DNA of 7,140 nucleotides, taken from positions 1 to 7,140 of the forward strand of contig CALQKQ020000190.1 of assembly GCA_943331195.2 (NCBI GenBank). Direction: 5' to 3'. Positions 1 to 6,432 of the stretch are shown in pieces. The notes under the pieces were generated by a model, which was given only the letters and a program-made list of their open reading frames with translations, had not been told where the DNA came from and searched no databases. Position 1 is the stretch's first letter. Each line of letters begins with the position of its first letter. The position numbers were made by a program, and so were the translations under genes. Source of the stretch: Akkermansia muciniphila. Its GTDB lineage: Bacteria; Verrucomicrobiota; Verrucomicrobiia; Verrucomicrobiales; V1-33.

Positions 1-1375
1 CGATGGTTTGTCGGCCCATGGGGGGGAGATCGACGGTGTGTTTGAGGGGGGAGCGGTCGCCGTGTTGGTTGAGGAGGCGGAAGAAGAAACCATGGAGGTG
101 GATGGGGTGGTGCATCATGGTGTCGTTGACCAACTGGAGGCGGAGGATTTCGCCTTTGGCGACGGGGATGAGGCTTTCCTCGGAGGTGGTCTTGCCGTTG
201 AAGGACCAGCGGTAGCGCTCCATGTCGCCGGTGAGGTGGAGGGGGATTTCGCGGATGGGGGCGTGGGCGGGGAGGGTGGTGGGGCGGAGGGCTTTGAGGA
301 GGGGATAGGGGGCGGCGGGGCGGGGGGAGCGGAGGGCTGCGTCGCTGTCGAGGGCGGCTTCGAGCAGGTGGTCCATGCGGTAGAGGTCGGGCAGGGGAGG
401 GTCGGCGGCGGGGTGGAGGGGGCCGGTGCCGAAGAAGGCGGAGGCGTGGCCGGAGCCGTCTTGGGCGGTGGCGCGGAGTTCGTATTGGCCGTCGGCGGGG
501 AGGGTGACGAGGGCGTCGTAGGTTTCGCCGATGGCGATGAGGAGGCGGGGGAGGGAGAGGGGCTGGACGGGGTGGCCATCGGCGGCGACGAGGGTGAGGG
601 GGCCGGTGGAGGAGGCGACGTAGAAGTAGGTGGAGGAGGAGCCGTTGACGAGGCGGAGGCGGAGGCGCTGGCCGGCTTTGCCCGCGAAGGTGGAGGTGGT
701 TTGGCCGTTGATGAGGAAGGCGTCGTAGGCGACGTCGGAGAGGTCCATGGCTTTCATGCGGGAGCGCTCCCGGCTGAAGAAGTCATGGAGGGCGTCGGCT
801 TTCCAGGCGCCGAAGAGGGATTGGGCGGTGCCTTTTTTGATGGAATACCAGTCGGTGCCGCGGAGGAGGTTGCGGTAGACGCGGTGGGGGTCTTGGTCGG
901 TCCAGTCGGAGAGGAGGAGGACTTGTTCGCGGTCGGCGGGAGGAGTGGCGCCGCCTTGGGGTTGGATGACGATGGCGCCGTAGAGGCCTTGTTGTTCTTG
1001 GAGGTGGGTGTGGGAGTGATACCAGTAGGTGCCGGACTGGCGGATGGGGAATTCGAAGGTGTGGGTGGAGCCTGGCTGGATGGGAGGGGTGGTGACGTCG
1101 GGGACGCCGTCTTGGGAATTGGGGAGGAGGAGGCCGTGCCAGTGGGTGGAGGTGGAGTGGTGGGGGAGGTCGTTGTGGACGCGGATGCGGGCCCAGTCGC
1201 CTTCGGTGAAGCGGAGGGTGGGGCCGGGAATGGCGCCGTTGAGGGTGAGGGCGGGGACGGTTTTCCCGGTGTAGGAGACGGGGGTTTCGGCGATGTGGAG
1301 GTCGTATTCGACGACGCGGGCGGGGGAGTGAAGGCACCCGGCGAGGAGGAGGAGCAGGGGGATGAGGGCCTTCAT
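1..1375 (-). CDS. CopA/PcoA-like multicopper oxidase, lipoprotein, C-terminus cut by window edge
   Basis: The frame read leftward from the ATG at 1375 stays open to the window edge (458 whole codons). Residues 1-14 are a lipoprotein signal: one Lys, a Leu-rich core and the lipobox LAGC, with Cys14 as the predicted lipidated residue. Mature cupredoxin domain 1 has NGAIPGPTLR (46-55), HWHG (His78, His80) and YWYHSH (His120, His122), the first two trinuclear-copper motifs. LLSDWTDQDP (154-163) and DLSDVAYDAFLINGQ (211-225) match domain 2 of CopA. Domain 3 has LHLTGDMERY and then HPIHLHG (His423, His426, His428), which supplies one type 1 and two further trinuclear ligands. The last motif, with the type 1 Cys, lies beyond the edge. 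The family oxidises Cu(I) or other substrates with O2 in the periplasm, and copper tolerance is the likely role. Met-rich copper-binding repeats typical of many CopA proteins are not seen. A laccase-like substrate remains possible. Confidence 0.9.
   Translation of the reverse strand, partial: MKALIPLLLLLAGCLHSPARVVEYDLHIAETPVSYTGKTVPALTLNGAIPGPTLRFTEGDWARIRVHNDLPHHSTSTHWHGLLLPNSQDGVPDVTTPPIQPGSTHTFEFPIRQSGTYWYHSHTHLQEQQGLYGAIVIQPQGGATPPADREQVLLLSDWTDQDPHRVYRNLLRGTDWYSIKKGTAQSLFGAWKADALHDFFSRERSRMKAMDLSDVAYDAFLINGQTTSTFAGKAGQRLRLRLVNGSSSTYFYVASSTGPLTLVAADGHPVQPLSLPRLLIAIGETYDALVTLPADGQYELRATAQDGSGHASAFFGTGPLHPAADPPLPDLYRMDHLLEAALDSDAALRSPRPAAPYPLLKALRPTTLPAHAPIREIPLHLTGDMERYRWSFNGKTTSEESLIPVAKGEILRLQLVNDTMMHHPIHLHGFFFRLLNQHGDRSPLKHTVDLPPMGRQTI
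257..284 (+). other. G-quadruplex-type run inside the oxidase gene
   Basis: Five G-runs of 3-5 bases (257-261, 265-267, 269-272, 274-276, 281-284) are separated by loops of 3, 1, 1 and 4 bases, which meets the usual G3+ N1-7 consensus. It lies on the template strand of the oxidase gene, so any structure would form in DNA and not in the mRNA. The strand is G-rich throughout, so chance is a real explanation. Confidence 0.5.
301..327 (+). other. G-quadruplex-type run inside the oxidase gene
   Basis: G-runs at 301-304, 308-312, 317-320 and 322-327 have loops of 3, 4 and 1 bases. Together with the run at 257-284 this makes a 70-base cluster of potential quadruplexes on the template strand, over the stretch coding for the linker between cupredoxin domains 2 and 3. 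The reading frame constrains the sequence here, so a separate function is not implied. Confidence 0.5.
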
Positions 1376-1558
1376 GGGAGCAGGGGACGGGCGGGGCCAT
1401 GGGCCATGGGCCGCAAGGAAATGGGCCCGGAGAGAGGGGCTTAAGCAACGCGGACAGCCTCGCAGCGGGGCGAGTCTTTTGGGAGTCTCATTGAATGGGC
1501 GCGGTGGCGCGGGTGATTTGTCCAGGGATTGTGCTGGTGCGGGCCTGGGGAGGCGGGA
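1376..1558 (-). promoter_or_regulatory. Spacer between pyrC and the oxidase gene; oxidase leader
   Basis: No gene is seen in these 183 bases. The oxidase promoter should lie here unless it is read through from pyrC, but I find no convincing -35/-10 pair; a TGGACA-like hexamer near the pyrC end has no well-spaced -10 partner. There is no Shine-Dalgarno sequence before the ATG at 1375: 18 of the 21 bases just upstream (1376-1396) are pyrimidines on the coding strand. On the plus strand those bases form G-runs at 1376-1378, 1383-1386, 1389-1391 and 1393-1396 with loops of 4, 2 and 1, a full G-quadruplex consensus touching the start codon. A CCATGGG unit is repeated twice in tandem at 1397-1410. 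No binding site for a copper regulator was recognised. Confidence 0.35.
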
Positions 1559-2590
1559 TTAGGTGGGGGGGGCGATTTGCCAGGAGAGTTGCTGACCGGC
1601 TTCCCAGGGGATGACGCGGAGGCCGGAGGCGTCTTGGTAGGAGGCGGGGACGGTCCAGGGTTGGCGGAGGAGGGTGATGGTTTTGTCGGGGGGATTGAGG
1701 CGGTGGATGCGGATGGCGTGGTCGCTGACGAAGGCTTGGAGGTGGGGGAGGGCGCCGTGGTGGTCGAAGAGTTGGGCGAGTCTGGGGAGGAGGAGGGGGG
1801 CGGAGAAGACGCCGGCGGCGCAGCCGCAGCCTTCTTTGGCGTGTTGGGGGTGGGGGGCGCTGTCGCTGCCGAGCATGAGTTTGGGGTGGGCGGCGAGGGC
1901 GGCGGCGAGGAGGGCGTCGCGGTCTTGGGGGCGTTTGGCGATGGGTTTGCAGAAGAGGTGGGGCTGGAGGAGGCCGCCGAGGACGTCGTCGAGGGTGATG
2001 ACGAGGTGGTGGGCGGTGACGGTGGCGAAGAGGTTTTCGAAGCGGTCGAGCAGGGAGAGGGCGGCGGCGGTGGTGATGTGTTCCATGACGATGCGGAGTC
2101 GGGGGAAGCGGGTGGCGAGGTGCTGGTAGGTGGCGAGGAACTGGGCTTCGCGGTCGAGGACGAAGCCGGTGGTTTCGCCGTGGACGAGGAGGGGGATGCC
2201 GAGGTCCTGCATGAGGGCGAGGGTGGGTTCGGCGGCTTGGATGTGGTGGATGCCGCTGTCGCTGTTGGTGGTGACGCCGTGGGGGTAGAGTTTGAGGGCG
2301 AAGAGGTGGGGTTGGGCGGCGGCGAGGAGGGCGTGGGAGTAGGGTTGGAAGAAGAGGGTCATGAGCGGCTGGAAGGAGGCGGCGAGGGGGCCGACGGCTT
2401 CGAGGATGCGCTGGCGGTAGGCGAGGAGCTGCTCCAGGGAGGTGATGGGGGGCACCAGATTGGGCATGATGACGGCGGCGGCGAGGGAGGCGGCGCTGAG
2501 GGGGGCGACGAGTTGGAGCATGGCGCCGTCTCGGAGGTGCAGGTGCATGTCGAGGGGGCGGTGAAGCTTCAGGGAATCGGGGCTGGTCAT
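1559..2590 (-). CDS. pyrC: Dihydroorotase, type II (E. coli-like)
   Basis: This enzyme makes dihydroorotate from N-carbamoyl-L-aspartate by reversible ring closure, the third step of pyrimidine synthesis, in the cytoplasm. The 343 residues match the usual length of about 345. The amidohydrolase zinc site is complete. It comprises HLHLR (His16, His18, Arg20), Lys100 in LKLYPHGVTTNS (the lysine that is carboxylated in the family), His137 in LLVHGE, His171 in MEHITT, and catalytic Asp243 in LGSDSAPH. MPNLVPP (42-48), GSDSAPHPQHAKEGCGCAAG (241-260) and the C-terminal WEAG also follow E. coli PyrC. The ATG at 2590 places His16/His18/Arg20 at the E. coli positions, which supports this start. No Shine-Dalgarno sequence is seen; 15 of the 20 bases just upstream are pyrimidines on the coding strand. 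It is divergent from the S10 peptidase gene and 183 bases upstream of the oxidase. No other pyrimidine gene is nearby. Confidence 0.96.
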   Translation of the reverse strand: MTSPDSLKLHRPLDMHLHLRDGAMLQLVAPLSAASLAAAVIMPNLVPPITSLEQLLAYRQRILEAVGPLAASFQPLMTLFFQPYSHALLAAAQPHLFALKLYPHGVTTNSDSGIHHIQAAEPTLALMQDLGIPLLVHGETTGFVLDREAQFLATYQHLATRFPRLRIVMEHITTAAALSLLDRFENLFATVTAHHLVITLDDVLGGLLQPHLFCKPIAKRPQDRDALLAAALAAHPKLMLGSDSAPHPQHAKEGCGCAAGVFSAPLLLPRLAQLFDHHGALPHLQAFVSDHAIRIHRLNPPDKTITLLRQPWTVPASYQDASGLRVIPWEAGQQLSWQIAPPT

Positions 2591-2664
2591 CTGGAAAGAT
2601 ATAGGTAAGGTGCGCGGCCCCTCCAGCGCGAATCCCCTAGTTTTCCCCTCTCCCCCGACCTCTT
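2591..2664. promoter_or_regulatory. Divergent promoter region between pyrC and the S10 peptidase gene
   Basis: Both flanking genes must start from within or near these 74 bases. The only AT-rich patch is the GATATAG at 2598-2604, whose two strands read TATAGG rightward and CTATATC leftward. It could serve as a -10 element for either gene, but no good -35 is seen for either. The right half is unusual: 22 of the 24 bases at 2641-2664 are pyrimidines on the plus strand, the reverse of the G-rich bias elsewhere. There is no Shine-Dalgarno sequence before either ATG. I recognise no pyrimidine attenuator or operator. Confidence 0.35.
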
Positions 2665-4182
2665 ATGAACCGATCTGCTGTTTTGTTTTCTTCTGTGATG
2701 TTAGCGGCGCTGCCGGCGCTGGTGCGGGCGGAGGCGGAGCAGCCCAAGGAGGAGAAGAAGGAAGAGAAGAAAGCGGAGGAGAAGGTGGAGCCGAGTGTGG
2801 GGGAGGTGGTGACGAACCACGAGATCATCGTGCGGGGGCAGAAGTTGAGCTATCGGGCGACGGCGGGGATGATGAAATTGACGAAGGATTATGGGGAGCC
2901 GCGGGCGGAGGTCTTTCACATGGCGTACCAGCGGACGGATGGGGAGGCGGCGACTTTGGCGAAGCGGCCGGTGTGTTTTTGTTTTAATGGGGGGCCGGGG
3001 TCGTCGAGTGTGTGGCTGCATTTGGGGGCGTTTGGGCCGCGGCGGGTGGTGTTGCCGGCGGAGGGGGTGACGGCGCCGCCGCCGCCGTATGCGCTGACGG
3101 ACAACCAATATACATTGTTAGGTGATTGTGATTTGGTATTTATTGATCCGGTGAGCACGGGGTTGAGTCGGCCGGAGAAGGGGGAGGAGGCGCATCAGTT
3201 TCATGGGTATCGGGAGGATGTGGAGAGTTTGGGGGATTTTGTGCGGCTGTGGATTACGAAGCATGAGCGCTGGGGGAGCGCTAAGTATTTGATGGGAGAG
3301 AGTTATGGCGGCATTCGCGGGGCGGGGTTGGCGGAGCATTTGCAGAGTCGGCATGGGATGTATTTGAATGGCTTGATTGTGGTGAGTGGGTTGTTTGATT
3401 TTAAGACCTTGTCGCCGGAGGATCAGAATGATGTGCCGTATTTGACGTGGTTGCCGGGGATGAGTGCGGTGGCGCACTATCATCGGAAATTGGCTGCGGA
3501 GTTGCAGGCGGATTTTGCGGGGACGCAGCGGCGGGCGGTGGCGTTTGCGCGGGGGCGCTATGCCTTGGCGCTGGGGCAGGGGAGCCATGTGCCGGAGGCG
3601 GAGCGGCAGGAGGTGGCGGCGGAGTTGAGTGCGCTGACGAGTGTGCCGGTGGAGGTGATTTTGCGGCGCAACCTGCGCTTGGATCCGGGGGAATTTCGCA
3701 GTCGGCTGCTGGAGCGGGAGGATTTGGTGATTGGGCGCTTTGATGGCCGGGTGGCGGGGCGCACGGGGGATCCTTCGTATGACGTGGTTTTCGGGGCTTT
3801 TTCGGGGGCGATGAATCAGTATTTGCGGCAACCGGCGGAGTTGAACTATCAGACGGATCGCCCGTATGAGATTTTGGGGGGGCCGGGGATGACGGCGTGG
3901 AACTACAGTTTGGCGACGAACGAGTATTTGGAGGTGGCTTCGACCCTAGCGAAGGCGATGAACATCAACCCGGCGCTGCGGGTTTTCATTGCTTGTGGCT
4001 ATCACGATTTGGCGACGCCGGGGGAGGCGATTGACTACACGGTGCGGCACATGGATTTGACGGCGGAGCAGCGGACCCACTTTACGTGGAAGCACTATGA
4101 TGGGGGGCACATGATGTATACGAACCTGCCTTCGCTGGAGAAGTTGAGCGCAGATGTGGCGACCTTTGTGAAGCAGCCGTAG
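2665..4182 (+). CDS. Exported S10-family serine carboxypeptidase
   Basis: S10 enzymes are alpha/beta-hydrolases that remove C-terminal amino acids from peptides. Residues 1-22 are a Sec-type signal peptide, with probable cleavage after VRA22, so the enzyme should act in the periplasm or outside the cell. A Lys/Glu-rich linker follows (26-43, with KEEKKEEKK). NGGPGSSS (108-115) is the S10 oxyanion-hole motif, GESYGG carries nucleophile Ser213, Asp448 lies in GYHDLATP, and His482 in DGGHMMY completes the triad. At 505 residues it fits the bacterial S10 group. Cys104, Cys106, Cys155 and Cys444 could form disulfides, but no pairing can be read from sequence. The start has no Shine-Dalgarno sequence; the ATG is set by the signal peptide. 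It is the only plus-strand gene and uses mostly TTG, GGG, GCG and GAG codons, unlike its neighbours; this is explained by strand bias and need not mean transfer. Its substrate is unknown. Confidence 0.93.
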   Translation: MNRSAVLFSSVMLAALPALVRAEAEQPKEEKKEEKKAEEKVEPSVGEVVTNHEIIVRGQKLSYRATAGMMKLTKDYGEPRAEVFHMAYQRTDGEAATLAKRPVCFCFNGGPGSSSVWLHLGAFGPRRVVLPAEGVTAPPPPYALTDNQYTLLGDCDLVFIDPVSTGLSRPEKGEEAHQFHGYREDVESLGDFVRLWITKHERWGSAKYLMGESYGGIRGAGLAEHLQSRHGMYLNGLIVVSGLFDFKTLSPEDQNDVPYLTWLPGMSAVAHYHRKLAAELQADFAGTQRRAVAFARGRYALALGQGSHVPEAERQEVAAELSALTSVPVEVILRRNLRLDPGEFRSRLLEREDLVIGRFDGRVAGRTGDPSYDVVFGAFSGAMNQYLRQPAELNYQTDRPYEILGGPGMTAWNYSLATNEYLEVASTLAKAMNINPALRVFIACGYHDLATPGEAIDYTVRHMDLTAEQRTHFTWKHYDGGHMMYTNLPSLEKLSADVATFVKQP

Positions 4183-4210
4183 GGCGAGGGGCGGGGGGCC
4201 TCGGGAGGGT
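4183..4210 (+). other. Convergent gap with G-quadruplex-type run
   Basis: The stop codons of the S10 gene and murA face each other across 28 bases. G-runs at 4188-4191, 4193-4198, 4203-4205 and 4207-4209, with loops of 1, 4 and 1 bases, satisfy the quadruplex consensus. In the S10 transcript this would be an RNA quadruplex in the 3' untranslated region. A 5-bp stem (4185-4189 with 4199-4203, loop of 9) is a competing fold. No U-tract follows, so it is not a classical intrinsic terminator. A role in ending or blocking convergent transcription is only an inference. Confidence 0.4.
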
Positions 4211-5473
4211 TTAGCCTTTGACGCGCTGCATGTGGGCGCCGAGGAGGGCGAGCTTGTGGTCGATGTGTTCGTAGCCGCGGTCGATGTGATAGAGGCGATT
4301 GACCTCGGTGGCGCCTTCGGCCATGAGGGCGGCGAGGACGAGGGCGGCGGAGGCGCGGAGGTCGCTGGCCATGACGGGGGCGGCGCTGAGTTGGTCGACG
4401 CCTTTGATGATGGCGGTGGCACCTTCGAGGGTGATTTTGGCGCCCATGCGGGAGAGTTCGGGGACGTGCATGAAGCGCTGGGGGAAGATGGTTTCGGTGA
4501 TGACGCTGAGGCCGGGGACGGTGGCGAAGAGGGCGGAGAATTGGGCCTGCATGTCGGTAGGGAAACCGGGGTAGGGCTCGGTGCGGATTTCGGCGCCTTG
4601 GGGTTTATCGGCGCGGGAGATGGTGATTTCGTCGCCGTGGATGGCGATAGGGTAGCCGCCTTTTTCGAGGGTGCTGATGAAGCTGGTCATGTGTTCTGGC
4701 TGGGCGCGTTTGAGGGTGACGCGCTTGCCGGCGATGGCGCCGGCGATGAGGAAGGTGCCGGCTTCGATGCGGTCGGCGATGACGGTGTGTTCGGCGCCGT
4801 GGAGTTCTTTGACGCCTTCGACGACGATGGTGCGGGTGCCGGCGCCTTGGATGTTGGCGCCCATTTTGGTGAGGAAATCGGCGAGGTCGATGACTTCGGG
4901 TTCGGCGGCGGCGCCTTCGATGACGGTGGTGCCTGGGGTGAGGACGGCGGCCATCAAGAGGTTGTCGGTGCCGAGGACGGTGGGGCCGTTTTTGCCGCGC
5001 ATGTTGATGGAGCGGCCGCCCATGCCGTCGGTGGCTTTGACGTGGATATTGCCGCCGGAAACTTTGATTTCGGCGCCGAGTTGTTCGAGGCCTTTGAGGT
5101 GGAGGTCGACGGGGCGGTCGCCGATGATGCAGCCGCCGGGGAGGGAGACCATGGCTTCGCCGGTGCGGCCGAGGAGGGGTCCCATGACGCAGATGGAGGC
5201 GCGCATTTTGCGCACCAGGTCGTAGGGGGCTTCGGAGATGATGTTATCGGCCTCGACGATCACGGTGCCGCTGGCCCGCTCCACCTGGGCGCCCAGGCTG
5301 GAGAGGATTTGGGTCATGTAGTTGGTGTCGCTGAGGTCGGGGACGCGGCGGATGGTGCACTTGTCGCGGGTGAGGAGGGTGGCCGCGAGGATGGGGAGGG
5401 AGCCCATTTTGGAACCGCTGATGAAGACGGAACCTTCGAGGAGATGACCTCCGTGAACGATGAGTTTATCCAT
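4211..5473 (-). CDS. murA: UDP-N-acetylglucosamine 1-carboxyvinyltransferase (MurA), with Met at position 23
   Basis: MurA transfers enolpyruvate from phosphoenolpyruvate to UDP-GlcNAc, the first committed step of peptidoglycan synthesis, in the cytoplasm. The 420 residues match the family (about 419) and align with E. coli MurA nearly without gaps. Visible sites are Lys22 in ISGSK, the KMRAS stretch with Arg91, Cys115 in SLPGGCIIGDRPVDLH (the Cys that fosfomycin alkylates), DRIEAGTF (233-240), FPTDMQAQF with Asp306, RFMHVPELSRMGA, and Arg399 in YHIDRGYE. The presence of Cys115 predicts fosfomycin sensitivity of the enzyme. Oddly, the residue after Lys22 is Met, not the near-invariant Asn (SGSKMGSLPIL versus SGAKNAALPIL in E. 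coli); see findings. It starts 31 bases after prmC and converges on the S10 gene. The leader has no Shine-Dalgarno sequence; 29 of 31 bases are pyrimidines. It could be one of two MurA paralogues, which the window cannot settle. Confidence 0.96.
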   Translation of the reverse strand: MDKLIVHGGHLLEGSVFISGSKMGSLPILAATLLTRDKCTIRRVPDLSDTNYMTQILSSLGAQVERASGTVIVEADNIISEAPYDLVRKMRASICVMGPLLGRTGEAMVSLPGGCIIGDRPVDLHLKGLEQLGAEIKVSGGNIHVKATDGMGGRSINMRGKNGPTVLGTDNLLMAAVLTPGTTVIEGAAAEPEVIDLADFLTKMGANIQGAGTRTIVVEGVKELHGAEHTVIADRIEAGTFLIAGAIAGKRVTLKRAQPEHMTSFISTLEKGGYPIAIHGDEITISRADKPQGAEIRTEPYPGFPTDMQAQFSALFATVPGLSVITETIFPQRFMHVPELSRMGAKITLEGATAIIKGVDQLSAAPVMASDLRASAALVLAALMAEGATEVNRLYHIDRGYEHIDHKLALLGAHMQRVKG

Positions 5474-5504
5474 GGGAAAGGGGCGAGAAAGGGGCGGGGA
5501 AGGG
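5474..5504 (+). other. prmC-murA spacer: murA leader and G-quadruplex-type run
   Basis: On the plus strand this spacer is all purine except two C bases (5484, 5495). G-runs at 5474-5476, 5480-5483, 5491-5494, 5496-5499 and 5502-5504, with loops of 3, 7, 1 and 2 bases, meet the quadruplex consensus. On the coding strand of murA it is a C/T-rich leader directly before the ATG, with no Shine-Dalgarno sequence. The short gap suggests murA is read from the same transcript as prmC. Confidence 0.45.
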
Positions 5505-6362
5505 TCAGGGAGCGGAGGCGAAGAGGAAGCGGTCGCGGCCGGAGTAGTCGAGGATGCGGCGCGCTTGCTGCAAGCCGGAAATCTCCATGAGGGGGAGGAG
5601 GGCGGGGGATTGTCCGGCGCCGATTTCGAGGGCGATGAGGGCTCCAGGGGCGGCGTGGGCGGGGAGTTCGGCGAGGAATTGGGCGATGAGTTCGGTGCCG
5701 AGGGGGCCGCCGTCGAGGGCGAGGAGGGGGTCGCGCTGGACTTCTGGGGAAAGGTCGGGGATGTCGGCGGCGGGGATGTAGGGGAGGTTGGCGGCGATGA
5801 GGTCGAAGGGCGCGCCGGGGAGGTTTTCGAAGAGGTGGCTGAGGACGAAGTGGGTGCGCTCGGGGGGGAGGGCGGTGTGGGCGGCGTTTTCGCGGGCGAG
5901 GTTGAGGGCGTCGGGGGAGAGGTCGGCGAGGGTGGTGAGGGCTTGGGGAAAGGCGTGGGCGAGGGAGAGGCCGATGATGCCGGAGCCGGTGCCCATGTCG
6001 AGGATGCGGGCGGGCGGGGGGAGTTGGTTTTTTTTGTAGTGGGCGAGGATTTTTTCGACGAGTTCCTCGGTTTCGGGGCGGGGGATGAGGGCGCGGGCGT
6101 CGGTTTTGAAGGAGCGGCCGAGGAATTCGACGGTGCCGAGGAGGTGCTGGAGGGGTTCGCGTTTGGCGCGGCGGCGCACTAGATCGCGGAGGGGTTCGAG
6201 GACGTCCTCGCCGAGGGGTCGGTCGAACTGGAGGTAGAGCTGCATGCGTTGGCAGCCCATGACATGAGCGAGGAGGTGCTCCATGTTGAGGCGTGGGTCT
6301 TCGACGCCAGCTTTTTCCAGCCAAGGCGTGCCGCTCTGGATGGTCTGGAGCACCGTTTTCAT
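5505..6362 (-). CDS. prmC: Release factor glutamine N5-methyltransferase (PrmC/HemK)
   Basis: PrmC uses S-adenosylmethionine to methylate the Gln of the GGQ motif in release factors RF1 and RF2, which speeds peptide release. The 285 residues fit the family. Residues 1-80 are the helical release-factor-binding domain, with the conserved REPLQHLLG (68-76). FKTDARALIPRPETEELVE (85-103) is the family linker. The Rossmann-type domain starts with the SAM-binding DMGTGSGIIGLS (122-133) and acidic Asp147. The catalytic motif reads NLPY (192-195) where most members have NPPY; Asn, Pro and Tyr, which hold the Gln side chain, are kept. The ATG at 6362 gives the usual N-terminus. A weak AGGA lies 10 bases upstream, the only Shine-Dalgarno-like site in the window. 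The gene precedes murA by 31 bases. No release-factor gene (prfA) is within the window, although prfA and prmC are neighbours in many bacteria. Confidence 0.94.
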   Translation of the reverse strand: MKTVLQTIQSGTPWLEKAGVEDPRLNMEHLLAHVMGCQRMQLYLQFDRPLGEDVLEPLRDLVRRRAKREPLQHLLGTVEFLGRSFKTDARALIPRPETEELVEKILAHYKKNQLPPPARILDMGTGSGIIGLSLAHAFPQALTTLADLSPDALNLARENAAHTALPPERTHFVLSHLFENLPGAPFDLIAANLPYIPAADIPDLSPEVQRDPLLALDGGPLGTELIAQFLAELPAHAAPGALIALEIGAGQSPALLPLMEISGLQQARRILDYSGRDRFLFASAP

Positions 6363-6432
6363 GAGGCGCTCATCCTATCCATGGGGGAGGCAGTGCAAGG
6401 GCGGGGAGGAGCATTCGGATGGGGGGCAGGGT
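6363..6432 (-). promoter_or_regulatory. Spacer upstream of prmC, weak possible promoter
   Basis: This 70-base gap is long enough for a promoter of prmC. On the minus strand TTGCAC (6393-6398) and TAGGAT (6372-6377) resemble -35 and -10 elements, but the spacer is 15 bases, shorter than the usual 17. If used, transcription would begin almost at the prmC ATG. No terminator with a U-tract follows the stop at 6433. Read-through from the upstream gene is an equally good reading. Confidence 0.2.

Noticed and set aside
1395..1412. Tandem CCATGGG repeat, near-palindromic
   Set aside because: Two copies only and not a perfect palindrome. It could be an operator, but nothing supports that over chance in a G-rich spacer.
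8..1444. Long plus-strand open frame opposite the oxidase gene
   Set aside because: Its predicted product is almost all Gly, Val, Glu and Ala. It arises because the oxidase on the minus strand uses C-ending codons, which leaves few stops on the opposite strand. The minus frame has a lipobox and all expected copper motifs.
1459..1480. Stem CTCGC/GCGAG followed by TCTTTT, resembling a rightward terminator
   Set aside because: The stem is only 5 bp with a 6-base loop, and no plus-strand gene ends here. In the leftward direction, where pyrC ends, there is no U-tract.
1522..1548. CCAGG/CCTGG inverted pair just after the pyrC stop
   Set aside because: Five pairs with a 17-base loop and no U-tract; too weak for a terminator call.
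1529..2608. Long plus-strand open frame opposite pyrC
   Set aside because: Low-complexity Gly/Glu/Val product, antisense to a gene with a full dihydroorotase active site.
2665..4182. S10 peptidase gene as a horizontally acquired insert because of its different codon use
   Set aside because: The codon difference is what the strand-wide G excess predicts for the only plus-strand gene, and there are no flanking repeats, integrase or tRNA.
4232..5590. Long plus-strand open frame opposite murA
   Set aside because: Same composition effect; the minus frame is a full-length MurA.
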